A stretch of 64,000 nucleotides of DNA from Desulfobacteraceae bacterium UBA2174 (GCA_002327445.1 DCWA01000040.1:4447-68446); one strand, 5' to 3'. Shown: positions 50,025 to 59,223, counted from the first letter of the stretch. Notes: generated by a model not told the origin, from the letters alone. Program-made: numbers and translations.

Positions 50025-51776
50025 CTACACCAGCAGCATCTCGGTGATCGGCGCGCCGGCCGGCACCATGGGATAAACGCTCTCCTCGCGTTCCACCACG
50101 AAATCCATGATCACCGGTCCGGGGGTCTCGATGCCCTTTTGCAGCACCGCCTCCACCTCGTCGGGGCGGGTGGCGCGTAGCCCGGTCGCCCCGTAAGCTT
50201 CCGCCAGTTTTACGAAATCCGGCTGCACTTCCATGCCCGTGCATGCGTAGCGTTTCTCGTAGAACAGCTCCTGCCACTGGCGCACCATGCCCAGGTACCC
50301 GTTGTTCAGGATCACGATCTTTACCGGCAGTCCGCACTGCATGGCGGTGGCCATTTCCTGGATGTTCATCTGGATGCTGCCGTCGCCGGCGATGTCCACC
50401 ACCAGTTCGTCCGGAAAGGCGACCTGGGCCCCGATGGCCGCCGGCAAACCGAAGCCCATGGTCCCCAGACCGCCGGAGGTGATGAAGTGCCGCGGGCGGT
50501 CGAAATGGTAGAACTGGGCGGCCCACATCTGGTTCTGGCCCACTTCGGTGGTGACGATGGCCTTGCCGCCGGTGATCCGGTGCAAAACTTCCACCACATA
50601 CTGGGGCTTGATGGCATCCCCCTGGCGGTAGGCAAGCTGGTGGCTGCGGCGCCAGGCATCGATCCGATCCAGCCATGGGGCCCGGCGTTCGGGCAGGTCC
50701 TGCGGAAGATTCTCGCCGATGAGGGTGTTGAGGGCTTCGAGGGTCAAGCGGCAGTCGCCCACCACCGGGATGGTCACCGGTATGTTCTTGCGGATCGAGG
50801 TGGGGTCGATGTCGATGTGCACGATCTTGGCCTGGGCGGCGAAGGCGTCCGTCTTGCCGGTCACCCGGTCGTCGAAGCGCACGCCCACCGCCACGAGCAG
50901 GTCGGCGTTGCTCACGGCCATGTTGGCCCGGTAGGTGCCATGCATGCCGATCATCCCCAGCCAGAGGGGATCCGTGCCGGGAAAGCCCCCCAGACCCATC
51001 AACGAGCAGGTCACGGGCGTGGCCGTCCGCCGCGCGAATGCGGTCAATGCCTCGCTGCCCCCTGACAGAATGACGCCGCCGCCGGCGAAGATCACCGGAC
51101 GCTCGGCCTCGGCCATCAGGCCGGCCACCTTGCGCAGTTGGTGCTTGTTCGGCCGATAGTTGGGGCGGTACGCCTTGAGCCGGACATCGCCGGAGGGCGG
51201 CGTGTAAAGGGTGCTGGCCTTGGCGACGTCCTTGGGAAGATCGATGAGCACCGGGCCGGGCCGGCCGGAACGGGCGATGTGAAAGGCTTCGCGTACGATG
51301 CGGGCCAGGTCTTCCACGTGGCTGACCAGGTAGTTGTGCTTGGTGCAGGGACGGGTGATGCCTACGATGTCCACCTCCTGGAAGGCATCGTTGCCGATGA
51401 GATGGGTGGGCACCTGACCCGTGATGATCACCAGGGGGATCGAATCGGCGTAGGCCGTGGCGATACCGGTGACCGTGTTGGTGGCCCCCGGGCCCGAAGT
51501 GACGAGGCAAACTCCCACCCGGCCGCTGGCCCGGGCATAGCCGTCGGCGGCATGGACCGCCCCCTGTTCGTGGCGCACGAGGATATGACGGATATCGGTC
51601 CGCATCAGGGCATCGTAGATGTCGATCACCGCCCCCCCGGGAAATCCGAACACGGTATCGACGCCCTCGCTTTTGAGCGCCGCCATCAGGATCCGGGCCC
51701 CGCTCATCTCCTGGGGTGCCGGTCCGGCGAAGACGGCCTTTCCTTTGGTCTGGCTGGTGGATTGGGCTGGATTCAT
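50025..51776 (-). CDS. ilvB: Acetolactate synthase large catalytic subunit
   Basis: A 583-residue TPP enzyme that condenses two pyruvates (or pyruvate and 2-oxobutyrate). The active-site Glu is in VRHEQGAVHAADGYAR; the FAD region is IGMHGTYRANMAV with VGVRFDDRVTG; the TPP-Mg motif is GDGSIQMNIQEMATAM...NN. First structural gene of the branched-chain operon, behind a leader peptide and attenuator. The first 25 residues are a non-conserved extension; GAGGGAGAAGCC precedes the ATG. Confidence 0.95.
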   Translation of the reverse strand: MNPAQSTSQTKGKAVFAGPAPQEMSGARILMAALKSEGVDTVFGFPGGAVIDIYDALMRTDIRHILVRHEQGAVHAADGYARASGRVGVCLVTSGPGATNTVTGIATAYADSIPLVIITGQVPTHLIGNDAFQEVDIVGITRPCTKHNYLVSHVEDLARIVREAFHIARSGRPGPVLIDLPKDVAKASTLYTPPSGDVRLKAYRPNYRPNKHQLRKVAGLMAEAERPVIFAGGGVILSGGSEALTAFARRTATPVTCSLMGLGGFPGTDPLWLGMIGMHGTYRANMAVSNADLLVAVGVRFDDRVTGKTDAFAAQAKIVHIDIDPTSIRKNIPVTIPVVGDCRLTLEALNTLIGENLPQDLPERRAPWLDRIDAWRRSHQLAYRQGDAIKPQYVVEVLHRITGGKAIVTTEVGQNQMWAAQFYHFDRPRHFITSGGLGTMGFGLPAAIGAQVAFPDELVVDIAGDGSIQMNIQEMATAMQCGLPVKIVILNNGYLGMVRQWQELFYEKRYACTGMEVQPDFVKLAEAYGATGLRATRPDEVEAVLQKGIETPGPVIMDFVVEREESVYPMVPAGAPITEMLLV

Positions 51777-51796
51777 GGCTTCTCCCTCGATTTCGG

Positions 51797-51840
51797 AAAA
51801 AAAAATCCGTTAGCGGCTGTCGGGGGCCGCTAACGGATCT
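51797..51840 (-). terminator. Attenuator terminator before ilvB
   Basis: On the minus strand ATCCGTTAGCGGC and GCCGCTAACGGAT (13-bp perfect stem, loop CCCCGACA) are followed by nine T. It lies 20 bases before ilvB and 26 bases after the leader peptide stop. It is positioned to be relieved by ribosome stalling in the leader. Confidence 0.9.
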
Positions 51841-51865
51841 TTTGTCGTGTTCGGGTAATGGGTCG

Positions 51866-51964
51866 CTAGGCCATTATCAGCCCCCGGTGTGCCTCGCAGG
51901 CAATAATAAGGCCTACGAGGACGCCAATAATGAGAATCAGGCTGATAATGAAAAGGCCGGGCAT
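51866..51964 (-). CDS. ilvL: ilv operon leader peptide
   Basis: A 32-residue peptide, MPGLFIISLILIIGVLVGLI and ending EAHRGLIMA. Eight Ile, six Leu and two Val make up half of it, the classical composition for attenuation by charged tRNA-Ile, -Leu and -Val. AAGGAG and AAGGAAAACCG lie before the ATG. A sigma-70-like promoter is 35-65 bases upstream and an intrinsic terminator follows. It could instead be a small membrane protein, because the hydrophobic run is 20 residues long; the terminator context favours a leader. Confidence 0.82.
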   Translation of the reverse strand: MPGLFIISLILIIGVLVGLIIACEAHRGLIMA

Positions 51965-51999
51965 CGGTTTTCCTTTTACTCCTTGTTCAAACTTGGAAA

Positions 52000-52029
52000 T
52001 ATGTACGCCAGAGGCATGAACCAAGTCAA
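52000..52029 (-). promoter_or_regulatory. Candidate promoter of the ilv operon
   Basis: On the minus strand TTGACT (52029-52024) is followed 18 bases later by TACATA (52005-52000). Transcription would begin about 25 bases before the leader peptide ATG. Confidence 0.55.
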
Positions 52030-52103
52030 GCCGAAAAATTGGAAGCGTTGGGTCCGGGCGATCGCACCGGCCTTTCAGCACCGGCCAGTGTTTGGGTAAC
52101 TTG

Positions 52104-52132
52104 TTGACAATCAAGATAAAAATTTTTATACA
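52104..52132 (+). promoter_or_regulatory. Sigma-70 promoter
   Basis: TTGACA (52104-52109), 17-base AT-rich spacer, TATACA (52127-52132). It points toward the membrane protein gene at 52237, giving a leader of about 100 bases. Confidence 0.75.
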
Positions 52133-52236
52133 ACACACCATCGGCCCAAAAAAAACGGATGGATTCGGAGAGGAAACCCGGAATTTGCGTTGGCCGCCGC
52201 CGGCGATCGACGTCGCAAGCCGTTCAGAGGTGTGCC

Positions 52237-52821
52237 ATGGATTTCAAACGCCACATCGAAACCGCCTGGAACCTGACACTGCGCCACATCGTCGCCTTGA
52301 TTCTCATCACCCTGGTCCTGTTGGCGGTGAGCGTCTTCTCCCTGGGCATCCTGGCCCCGGTGGCCTTCGCGGGCTACACCCAGAGCCTGCTGTTGCTCAT
52401 CCGGAACGGGCGCGAACCCAACGCGCGGGACCTGTTTTCCCACATGAAGCTGTTTCTGCCCCTGCTCGGCTTCGGGATCGCGGTATTTCTGGCCGTTTCC
52501 TTCGGCTTCATGCTGCTCCTGGTGCCGGGACTGGTCGTCGCGCTGGCCATCACCTTCTGCTGTATCTACATGATCCCCCTGATGACCGACCGAAGCCTGG
52601 GACTAGTGGCGGCGATCAAGGAAAGCTACGCCATGGCGCGCCGGGGGGATTGGCTCGATCACGTGGTGGTGGTTTTGATCTTTCTGGCGATCAGCATGAT
52701 CGGCGGCTCATTTTTCATCGGCTCGCTTTTCACCCAGCCGTTGGCGACTCTCTTCATGCTGTCGGTCTACGAGGAAAAAACCCGTACGGCCCCGCCCGCC
52801 GCGACAACGCCGTATCCCTGA
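52237..52821 (+). CDS. Multi-pass inner membrane protein of unknown function
   Basis: A 194-residue protein with four or five hydrophobic helices (IVALILITLVLLAVSVFSLG, VFLAVSFGFMLLLVPGLVVA and a C-terminal pair). The loop LGLVAAIKESYAMARRGDWLD resembles the DUF975/YciC-like or GDPD-membrane domain motif 'AIxxSxxxxRxxxW'. AGAGG precedes the ATG at 52237. Its own promoter lies upstream; the TPR lipoprotein gene is convergent. Substrate or partner unknown. Confidence 0.75.
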   Translation: MDFKRHIETAWNLTLRHIVALILITLVLLAVSVFSLGILAPVAFAGYTQSLLLLIRNGREPNARDLFSHMKLFLPLLGFGIAVFLAVSFGFMLLLVPGLVVALAITFCCIYMIPLMTDRSLGLVAAIKESYAMARRGDWLDHVVVVLIFLAISMIGGSFFIGSLFTQPLATLFMLSVYEEKTRTAPPAATTPYP

Positions 52822-52841
52822 CCGTCGAATCGGCGGTCGGA

Positions 52842-53621
52842 TCAAAGGCCGGCGGAAAGATCCCGGGCCTTTTTCGCCCAATCGCTGTCCGGGGCCAGAT
52901 CGATGACCTTGCCCAATGCCTGGCGAGCGCTGTTGGTATCCCCGGTGGCCGCGTAGGCCCGCCCGAGTTCGAACTGGACCTCGGCGCGCTCGGGAACCAG
53001 GCCAGCGGCGGTCTGCAAGGGCCCCAAGGCTTCCCGGGAACGGTCTTGCTCCAGCAGAACCCTCCCCAGCCCCACCAGGGCGCGGATGAAGGTCTGGTCC
53101 CGGAAACCTCCTCCACTGTAATGGTCCAGCGCGCTGCGGTAGGACTGCTCGGCCAATTGCAGTCGCCCGGTGCGATAGTAGGCCCAGCCGAGGTTGCACG
53201 CGGCAATATGCGGGGTGGGATAGAGCAGATCTTCCAGGATCTGCTCCAGGTGAGCGACGGCCGCGGCATACTGTTCCTGCTTGAGCAGCACCACGGCCAG
53301 GTTGTTGCGCGCCTCGGAAAAATCCGGCTTCAACGCCAAAGCCTGGTTGAAATGCTGGCCCGCCAGATCCAGGCGCCCCAGTCCATCGTAGGCCAGCCCG
53401 AGCAGATTGTGCGTCAGGGGATCGGACGGATTGAGCCGTTCGGCCTCCAGCAGCTCACGCAGCGCCCCCCGGGGATTTTGATCCAGCAGGTGCGCTTCGC
53501 CCAGGTCCCTCAGCGCCTCGGCCCGCACCAGGCGGTCGGTTTGCATCGCCGTGCACGCCGCCAAAGCCAGCGTTGCGGCCACCAGAACCCCCATCATCGT
53601 TTGTGCCGGCCATCTCTTCAT
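52842..53621 (-). CDS. TPR-repeat lipoprotein
   Basis: A 259-residue outer-membrane-type lipoprotein. The signal peptide ends with the lipobox ATLALAAC, followed by at least five tetratricopeptide repeats (for example DPLTHNLLGLAYDGLGRLDL, PDFSEARNNLAVVLLKQEQY, AACNLGWAYYRTGRLQLAEQ). The layout resembles PilF/PilW or Tgl pilotins that help secretin assembly in type IV pilus systems, but no pilus genes are nearby, so this is only a possibility. Confidence 0.82.
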   Translation of the reverse strand: MKRWPAQTMMGVLVAATLALAACTAMQTDRLVRAEALRDLGEAHLLDQNPRGALRELLEAERLNPSDPLTHNLLGLAYDGLGRLDLAGQHFNQALALKPDFSEARNNLAVVLLKQEQYAAAVAHLEQILEDLLYPTPHIAACNLGWAYYRTGRLQLAEQSYRSALDHYSGGGFRDQTFIRALVGLGRVLLEQDRSREALGPLQTAAGLVPERAEVQFELGRAYAATGDTNSARQALGKVIDLAPDSDWAKKARDLSAGL

Positions 53622-53670
53622 CGGTTTTCCCTGCCGTAGATCGTTTCAAGGGCGGCGTTCCAGGCGCTCG

Positions 53671-55173
53671 TCAAATCTCCTTCAAATCCAGAATTCGGGC
53701 GATTTCCCGGCTGGTGCGGTCCACGAAACGCTCAAAATCGGCCCCTTGCAGCGGGTGCCCCGGAGCGGGCACCTTGTCCAGATCCGCCGGCCGCACCGTC
53801 ATGGGGCGGTTGACGAGGGCCGCATCGGGAACGATGCCGAACTCTTCGGGAAATGTTCCGCTGAAGTACAGATCCTGGAAACCGCTGAACTTCAGGGCAT
53901 GGGCCGTTGAATCCAGCACGGCCGTCTCGCCGTCGCCCACCCACCCCTGGGCCTTGGCGACCACCAGCCCGGCGAGGCACTCGCCGCCGTGGGTGCAGGC
54001 CACATGGCCGTTGCGGTTGGCGACAAGCTGCCAATCCATGATCTGCTGCTCCGTCACCCCGGCCACGAAAATGCGCCGGCAACCGGCCACTTCGTCGTAG
54101 CGCCGGGCCAGGTGAACCACCCGGGGCATGGACACCGGATTGCCGATCATGGCGGCCTGGGCCACACTGGAGCGGACCGTCACCGGCTCGAAGCGCCGTT
54201 TGGCCGGATCCGGCTCCTGGTAGTAGCGGTATACCGGATCGGCGTGGAAGGACTGGACCCCGACGATCTTGGGCAGGGTGTCGATAATGCCAGCCTGGTG
54301 GAACTTGAGAAAACCGCTCATCACGGCGGTGATGTTGCCGGCGTTGCCGATGGGCACCACCACGACCAGATCCGCCATCGCATACTCGAAATCCTGTGCG
54401 ATTTCATAGGCATAAGATTCCTGGCCGAGAATCCGCCACGCGTTCTTGCTGTTGAGCAGGGCCACGTTGTAGCGCTCGGAGAGGGCCTCGACCACCTTCA
54501 TGCAGTCGTCGAAAACACCGGGAATCTCGAAGACCGCCGCCCCGCTGCCCAACGGCTGGCTCAACTGCTGGGGCGTGACCTTGCCCCGGGGCAGGAGCAC
54601 CGCCGACTTGACCCGCGGTTGCAGATAGCTTGCGTACAGGGCGGCGGCGGCCGAGGTGTCGCCGGTGGAGGCGCACACCGCCAGCACCTCGTCGAGCCGA
54701 CCGCTGACAAGAAGGTGCCGGATGTAGCTGAAGGCGCTGGCCATGCCCCGGTCCTTGAACGAGGCGCTGGGGTTCTGGCCGTCGTTCTTGAAGAAAAACC
54801 GCATCCCGGCCCGCTGCTGCAGGAGCGGGTTGGCCTCCACCACGGGGGTGTGCCCCTCACCCAGGTAGACGATGGCATCGAGGGGAATCACCGGACCGAT
54901 GAACTCGTGGTAGCGGTAAATCCCCTTGAGAGCGGGAAGGGTGAGCATCTTGCGATAGTCGAACAACTGCCGCCAAGTAGTGCCGTCCACCGCCTTGAGC
55001 CGGTCGAAGTCTTCATCCTCGATCAGCAGCACCTGCCGGCAGGCCGGGCAGGTGTAAAGCAGCCGTTCGATGCCGAAACGCTCCCCGCAGCCGAGACAGC
55101 GATACACCAGCCGTCCGGAGCAGCGCGGCACGAGCATGTCCTTCAATGGACCGCGATAGTCTTCCGGCTTCAT
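53671..55173 (-). CDS. thrC: Threonine synthase
   Basis: A 500-residue PLP enzyme making threonine from O-phosphohomoserine. An N-terminal zinc-ribbon-like part (CLGCGERFG and CPACRQVLL) precedes the catalytic fold; the PLP lysine is in NPSASFKDRGMASA, and the phosphate-binding loop is IGNAGNITAVMSG. The start overlaps the serS stop (ATGA), so translation is coupled. The long form with a zinc ribbon is common in Desulfobacterota. Confidence 0.93.
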   Translation of the reverse strand: MKPEDYRGPLKDMLVPRCSGRLVYRCLGCGERFGIERLLYTCPACRQVLLIEDEDFDRLKAVDGTTWRQLFDYRKMLTLPALKGIYRYHEFIGPVIPLDAIVYLGEGHTPVVEANPLLQQRAGMRFFFKNDGQNPSASFKDRGMASAFSYIRHLLVSGRLDEVLAVCASTGDTSAAAALYASYLQPRVKSAVLLPRGKVTPQQLSQPLGSGAAVFEIPGVFDDCMKVVEALSERYNVALLNSKNAWRILGQESYAYEIAQDFEYAMADLVVVVPIGNAGNITAVMSGFLKFHQAGIIDTLPKIVGVQSFHADPVYRYYQEPDPAKRRFEPVTVRSSVAQAAMIGNPVSMPRVVHLARRYDEVAGCRRIFVAGVTEQQIMDWQLVANRNGHVACTHGGECLAGLVVAKAQGWVGDGETAVLDSTAHALKFSGFQDLYFSGTFPEEFGIVPDAALVNRPMTVRPADLDKVPAPGHPLQGADFERFVDRTSREIARILDLKEI

Positions 55174-56444
55174 GGTGCAATCACCTCCATGCCGCCCATG
55201 TAAGGCCGCAACGCCTCGGGAATGCGCACCGTCCCGTCGGCCTGCTGGCAGTTTTCACAAATCGCCGCCACGGTGCGTCCCACCGCCAGCCCGGAACCGT
55301 TGAGGGTGTGCACCAGCTCCGTGCCCTTGACCCCCTTGCGGCGCAGGCGGATGTCGGCCCGCCGTGCCTGGAAGTCCTCGAAATTGCTGCACGAGGAAAT
55401 TTCCCGGTATGTCTGCTGGGCCGGCATCCAGACTTCGATGTCGTAGGTCTTGGCCGCCGAAAATCCCAGATCCCCGGTGCACAAGGTTACGACCCGGTAG
55501 GCCAGGCCGAGCCGCCGCAGGATCGTCTCGGCATTGGCCAGCAGGGTTTCCAGCTCCGCGTAGCTCGTCTCGGGCAGGGCGAACTTGACCAGCTCCACCT
55601 TGTTGAACTGGTGCTGGCGGATCAGACCCCGGGTGTCCTTGCCGTAGGAGCCGGCCTCGGACCGGAAGCAGGGGGTGTAAGCCGTGTAACGGAGGGGCAG
55701 GGTTTCGGCGTCCAGCACGGCGCCGGCATGAATGTTGGTCACCGGCACCTCGGCGGTGGGAATCAGAAAATAGTCCCATCCCTCGAGCTTGAAGAGGTCC
55801 GCCTCGAACTTGGGCAACTGGCCGGTTCCGGTCATGGTGGCCCGGTTGACGATGAACGGCGGCAGCACTTCGCAATAACCGTGTTCGCCCGTGTGCACGT
55901 CGAGCATGAAGTTGATCAGGGCACGCTCCAGCCGCGCCCCGGCCCCGAAGTAGAGGGGGAAGCGGGCGCCGGTGATGCGGGAGGCCCGCTCAAAATCGAA
56001 GATGCCCAGCTTTTGCCCCAAATCCCAATGGGCCTGGGGCTCGAATTCGAAGACTGGCGGCTCGCCCACGACCCTGAGCACGGGGTTGTCCTTCTCGTCG
56101 CGCCCGACCGGCACGCTCTCATGGGGGAGGTTGGGAACGGTGAGCAAAAACTGGTCAATCCGCTGCTGCAATTCGTCCAGGCCGGCCTCCAGGGTCTTGA
56201 TGGCGGCGCCCACCTCGCGCATCTCGGCCATCATCGCCGAGGGCTCCTGGCCGGACTTTTTCAATCGGGCGATTTCTTCGGATACCACGTTGCGCCGGTG
56301 GCGCAGGGTTTCGATCTGCTGCAGGTCGGTGCGCCGTCTTTCGTCCAAGGCCAAGAAGGCGTCCAGGTCCAGGTCCAGGTTCCGGTGCCCCAGGGCCTCG
56401 CGGAGCCGTTGGGGGTGTTGTCTCACCAGCTTGATATCGAGCAT
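55170..56444 (-). CDS. serS: Seryl-tRNA synthetase
   Basis: A 424-residue class II synthetase. The N-terminal coiled-coil arm covers about 30-100 (RRTDLQQIETLRHRRNVVSE). Motif 2 is CFRSEAGSYGKDTRGLIRQH and motif 3 is GLAVGRTVAAICENCQ. ATG at 56444 is chosen since AGGA is seven bases upstream; an ATG at 56450 is too close. thrC overlaps its end. No nearby tRNA gene. Confidence 0.96.
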   Translation of the reverse strand: MLDIKLVRQHPQRLREALGHRNLDLDLDAFLALDERRRTDLQQIETLRHRRNVVSEEIARLKKSGQEPSAMMAEMREVGAAIKTLEAGLDELQQRIDQFLLTVPNLPHESVPVGRDEKDNPVLRVVGEPPVFEFEPQAHWDLGQKLGIFDFERASRITGARFPLYFGAGARLERALINFMLDVHTGEHGYCEVLPPFIVNRATMTGTGQLPKFEADLFKLEGWDYFLIPTAEVPVTNIHAGAVLDAETLPLRYTAYTPCFRSEAGSYGKDTRGLIRQHQFNKVELVKFALPETSYAELETLLANAETILRRLGLAYRVVTLCTGDLGFSAAKTYDIEVWMPAQQTYREISSCSNFEDFQARRADIRLRRKGVKGTELVHTLNGSGLAVGRTVAAICENCQQADGTVRIPEALRPYMGGMEVIAP

Positions 56445-56554
56445 CACCATTCCTATGTTAATTCTTCGCGGTTCGTTGAAAAAACAGCTTCCCGAAAGGT
56501 GTCCATGCGGGACCTACCGAGTTGCCTGCGCCCTAGCAGAGAAACACCCCTGCC

Positions 56555-56850
56555 CGTTAACCCGAGGAGCACATGCTCATCCCCTCCCGATAAGCACATG
56601 GCGACTACTCTGCCATCCCGAGGAACGCATGCCCACCCCGTGTCATCCCGAGGAACGCATGCCCACCCCGTGTCATCCCGAGGAGCTTGCGACGAGGGAT
56701 CTCTTGGTGTCTGGCACCACTGCCCGCCGTCTTCTCAACTGCAGATTCCTCGCTGACGCTCGGAGTGACAGCGGAAAGGAGGTTGGCATCCGGTGGACCC
56801 GTCGCCGCACGATTCGTGCTTGATCACCTCAACTTTCAATATACGAGCGC
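56555..56850. repeat. Interspersed repeat, tail type D, with 30-bp duplication
   Basis: ATCCCGAGGAACGCATGCCC is repeated as two identical 30-mers (56615-56644, 56645-56674) followed by a partial unit. Then CGACGAGGGATCTCTTGG, CAACTGCAGATTCCTCGCTG, CTCGGAGTGACAGC, and a 60-base tail from 56780 matching the copy at 32497. Further GAGGGATCTCGGAGG material reaches about 56880. Nothing gene-like was found between 56445 and 57100. Confidence 0.82.
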
Positions 56851-57100
56851 TGCGACGAGGGATCTCGGAGGTGGACCGCCACTTACCGCCCACATTCTCA
56901 AATGCAGGTTCTTCTCTACGTTTGAAAAAGGGCAGGTCAAGGCGCGATCGGAATGACGGGAAGACACCTTAGTCACAGAGACGCTTGTTCATCAAGATGC
57001 AAAAAACGCTGAAAAAAGCCGCCACCTGGAAAAAACCAGAGATTCGAAACGATTCCGGACCTTAGTATGAAGCCGATATTTAGTCAATGATTATTATAAG

Positions 57101-57129
57101 TTGACTTTGACACAGCCCTTCATTATATT
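57101..57129 (+). promoter_or_regulatory. Sigma-70 promoter
   Basis: TTGACT (57101-57106), 17-base spacer, TATATT (57124-57129), inside an AT-rich stretch. It should start the cyclo-ligase-like and pcm transcript. Confidence 0.75.
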
Positions 57130-57203
57130 ATTTGTGGAATCATTTCGGCCAAGGGGATTCCCGGGTCGAAAGGGTCTGGATTTGCACCCCCGGAGGAAAA
57201 TCC

Positions 57204-57791
57204 ATGGAGGACCAGCACACCACCAAGCAGGAATTGCGGCAGCAAATCATCTCGGTGCTGGAAAACCTGACCAAGACCGAGCGCGCCGAACGCACGCAAT
57301 CCATCGAAACGCGGCTTTTCGAGTTCGCCAATTTTCTCGAAGCCCGCATCGTGATGATGTATATGCCGGGACCCGGGGAGGTGGACACCCGGGCCATGAT
57401 CCAAAAGGCGCTTCAGTACAACAAGATCATCGTACTGCCGTCCTTTTCGGCGGACACCAAGGATGTCCGGCTGTTCAAGGTCGACAACCTGGACAGCCAG
57501 TTGATCGAAGGTCCGGCCGGCATCCCCCAGCCGGACCCCAAGCGCTGCAAACAGGTGCCGCTGGACGTGGTGGATATCGCCATCCTGCCGGCCATCGGGC
57601 TGGACGAAAAAGGGGGGCGCCTTGGCAGCGGGTTGGAACTCTACGACCTGCTCATGCCCCGCCTGGCACCCACCACCCGCAAGGTCGCACTCGGGTTCGA
57701 AGAGCAGATCCTGCCGCAGATCCACATGGAATCCCAGGACCGCTTCGTCGACATCATCATCACCAACCAGCGGACCATTTACAAGATTTAA
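57204..57791 (+). CDS. 5-formyltetrahydrofolate cyclo-ligase-like protein
   Basis: A 195-residue member of the MTHFS family (KQELRQQIISVLENLTKTER at the start; VVDIAILPAIGLDEKGGRLG; KVALGFEEQILPQI at the end). Classical enzymes have GxGGGYYDR for ATP and folate binding; here the place reads GSGLELYDLLM, so several glycines and the tyrosine pair are lost. It may have a different role or weak activity. GGAGGAAAA precedes the ATG at 57204. pcm follows six bases later. Confidence 0.78.
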   Translation: MEDQHTTKQELRQQIISVLENLTKTERAERTQSIETRLFEFANFLEARIVMMYMPGPGEVDTRAMIQKALQYNKIIVLPSFSADTKDVRLFKVDNLDSQLIEGPAGIPQPDPKRCKQVPLDVVDIAILPAIGLDEKGGRLGSGLELYDLLMPRLAPTTRKVALGFEEQILPQIHMESQDRFVDIIITNQRTIYKI

Positions 57792-57797
57792 ACTGGA

Positions 57798-58457
57798 ATG
57801 ATTCCGGAACCGGTCAAATTCAAACGCCAGCGCCAGGAAATGGTGCGCAGTCAAATCGCCGGCCGCGGCATCCACGACCCTCGGGTGCTGGCCGCCATGG
57901 AGCGGGTACCCCGTCACCTGTTTGTCAGCGAAGCGCTGATGGATCAGGCCTACGGGGATTTTCCCCTGCCCATCGGCGAGCAGCAGACCATCTCCCAGCC
58001 CTACATCGTGGCCGAGATGACCCAGGCCCTTTCCCTCGACCCCGGGGACCGGGTGCTGGAGATCGGCACCGGCTCGGGATACCAGGCCGCCGTGCTGGCC
58101 GAGATCGTGTCCCGGGTCTATACCATCGAGCGGATCTACACCCTCTACGCCCGCGCCCGCAAACTCTTCGATCGGTTGCAGTACCACAACATCGTGACCC
58201 GCTATTCGGACGGCAGCACCGGCTGGGCGGACGAAAGCCCCTTCGACGCGATCGTCGTCACCGCCGGGGCGCCGCGGATTCCGGAAGTGCTGGTACGCCA
58301 GCTGGCCTTAGGCGGCCGCCTGGTACTGCCGGTGGGCAACGCCCACAGCCAGGAGCTGGTCCGGTTGATCAGGACCGAAAACGGCATCGAACAGCAGGAC
58401 CTGGGCGCCTGCCGCTTCGTCAAGCTGATCGGGGAACAAGGCTGGAAAGACCTCTGA
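57798..58457 (+). CDS. pcm: Protein-L-isoaspartate O-methyltransferase
   Basis: A 219-residue SAM-dependent repair methyltransferase. Motifs: PRHLFVSEALMDQAYGDFPL, QTISQPYIVAEMTQAL, VLEIGTGSGYQAAVLAEIVS (SAM site), and AIVVTAGAPRIPEVLVRQL. It methylates isoaspartyl residues in aged proteins. It is the second gene behind the promoter at 57101. Confidence 0.95.
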   Translation: MIPEPVKFKRQRQEMVRSQIAGRGIHDPRVLAAMERVPRHLFVSEALMDQAYGDFPLPIGEQQTISQPYIVAEMTQALSLDPGDRVLEIGTGSGYQAAVLAEIVSRVYTIERIYTLYARARKLFDRLQYHNIVTRYSDGSTGWADESPFDAIVVTAGAPRIPEVLVRQLALGGRLVLPVGNAHSQELVRLIRTENGIEQQDLGACRFVKLIGEQGWKDL

Positions 58458-58650
58458 CGCCCATTTCACAGCAGTGCCCTTGACTTGTCCCTGCCGGGCC
58501 TTAAATTTCCTCTGTGTAGCGGCGCATCGGGTTTTCTCAAATGCATTCCCAAACGGGCAACCCTCTCCGCATCGCTGAAAAATCTCAGTGGAAACCGGAG
58601 GCGTGCCGCCAAACCCACTCGATATAACCCTGTGTTCAAGGGAGGCAGCT

Positions 58651-59223
58651 ATGACAAAGTCAACGGCAATAAAACTACTGGCAATGGTGGCAATGCTCGC
58701 ATGGACTGCGGCTCCCGCCTTGGCCGACGGCGAAGGCGATACTTTCGCGGATCGCCATTTCAGCATGCGAACCGACCATTCCCCGGGGACGAAAGCGGCA
58801 AGTTCGGTCTTCGAAACGACCCCGCGGGCGAGCGCGCTCATCGGAGCCGAAGTCAGAAGCAGCGAGAATGAAAGGCTGGGCGTCATCGACGACCTGGTGA
58901 TGGACAGGGAGGGTAAAGTCACCTACATCATTCTGTCCAGGGGCGGGGTGATGGGCGCCGGCGGAGACCTTGTGGCCGTTCCCGCCTCCTCTGCAGCGCT
59001 GAAGATGGGCGATGAGGGGCGAGTGATCGCCGGTATCGACAAGTCGACCATCGACTCGGCACCCGGCTTTTCTCGCGACAACTGGCCTGATTTCTCGGGC
59101 ACCGAGGCCGGCGAGACGGTCCACGGCTACTTCGAACAAGGAAGCTCGATGGGGAAGGCGAAACGCCGAGTTTCAGAGCGGAACCAGGGAGTGGACCTCG
59201 AATACCTGTATCGGACCCCTTGA
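58651..59223 (+). CDS. Exported PRC-barrel domain protein
   Basis: A 190-residue periplasmic protein. Signal peptide KLLAMVAMLAWTAAPALADG; the PRC-barrel covers about 65-140 (LIGAEVRSSENERLGVIDDL, VTYIILSRGGVMGAGGDLVA). A charged C-terminal region ends in GVDLEYLYRTP. GGGAGGCAGCT precedes the ATG at 58651. Bidirectional terminator follows. Related proteins occur in stress or membrane-associated settings, but the role is unknown. Confidence 0.83.
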   Translation: MTKSTAIKLLAMVAMLAWTAAPALADGEGDTFADRHFSMRTDHSPGTKAASSVFETTPRASALIGAEVRSSENERLGVIDDLVMDREGKVTYIILSRGGVMGAGGDLVAVPASSAALKMGDEGRVIAGIDKSTIDSAPGFSRDNWPDFSGTEAGETVHGYFEQGSSMGKAKRRVSERNQGVDLEYLYRTP

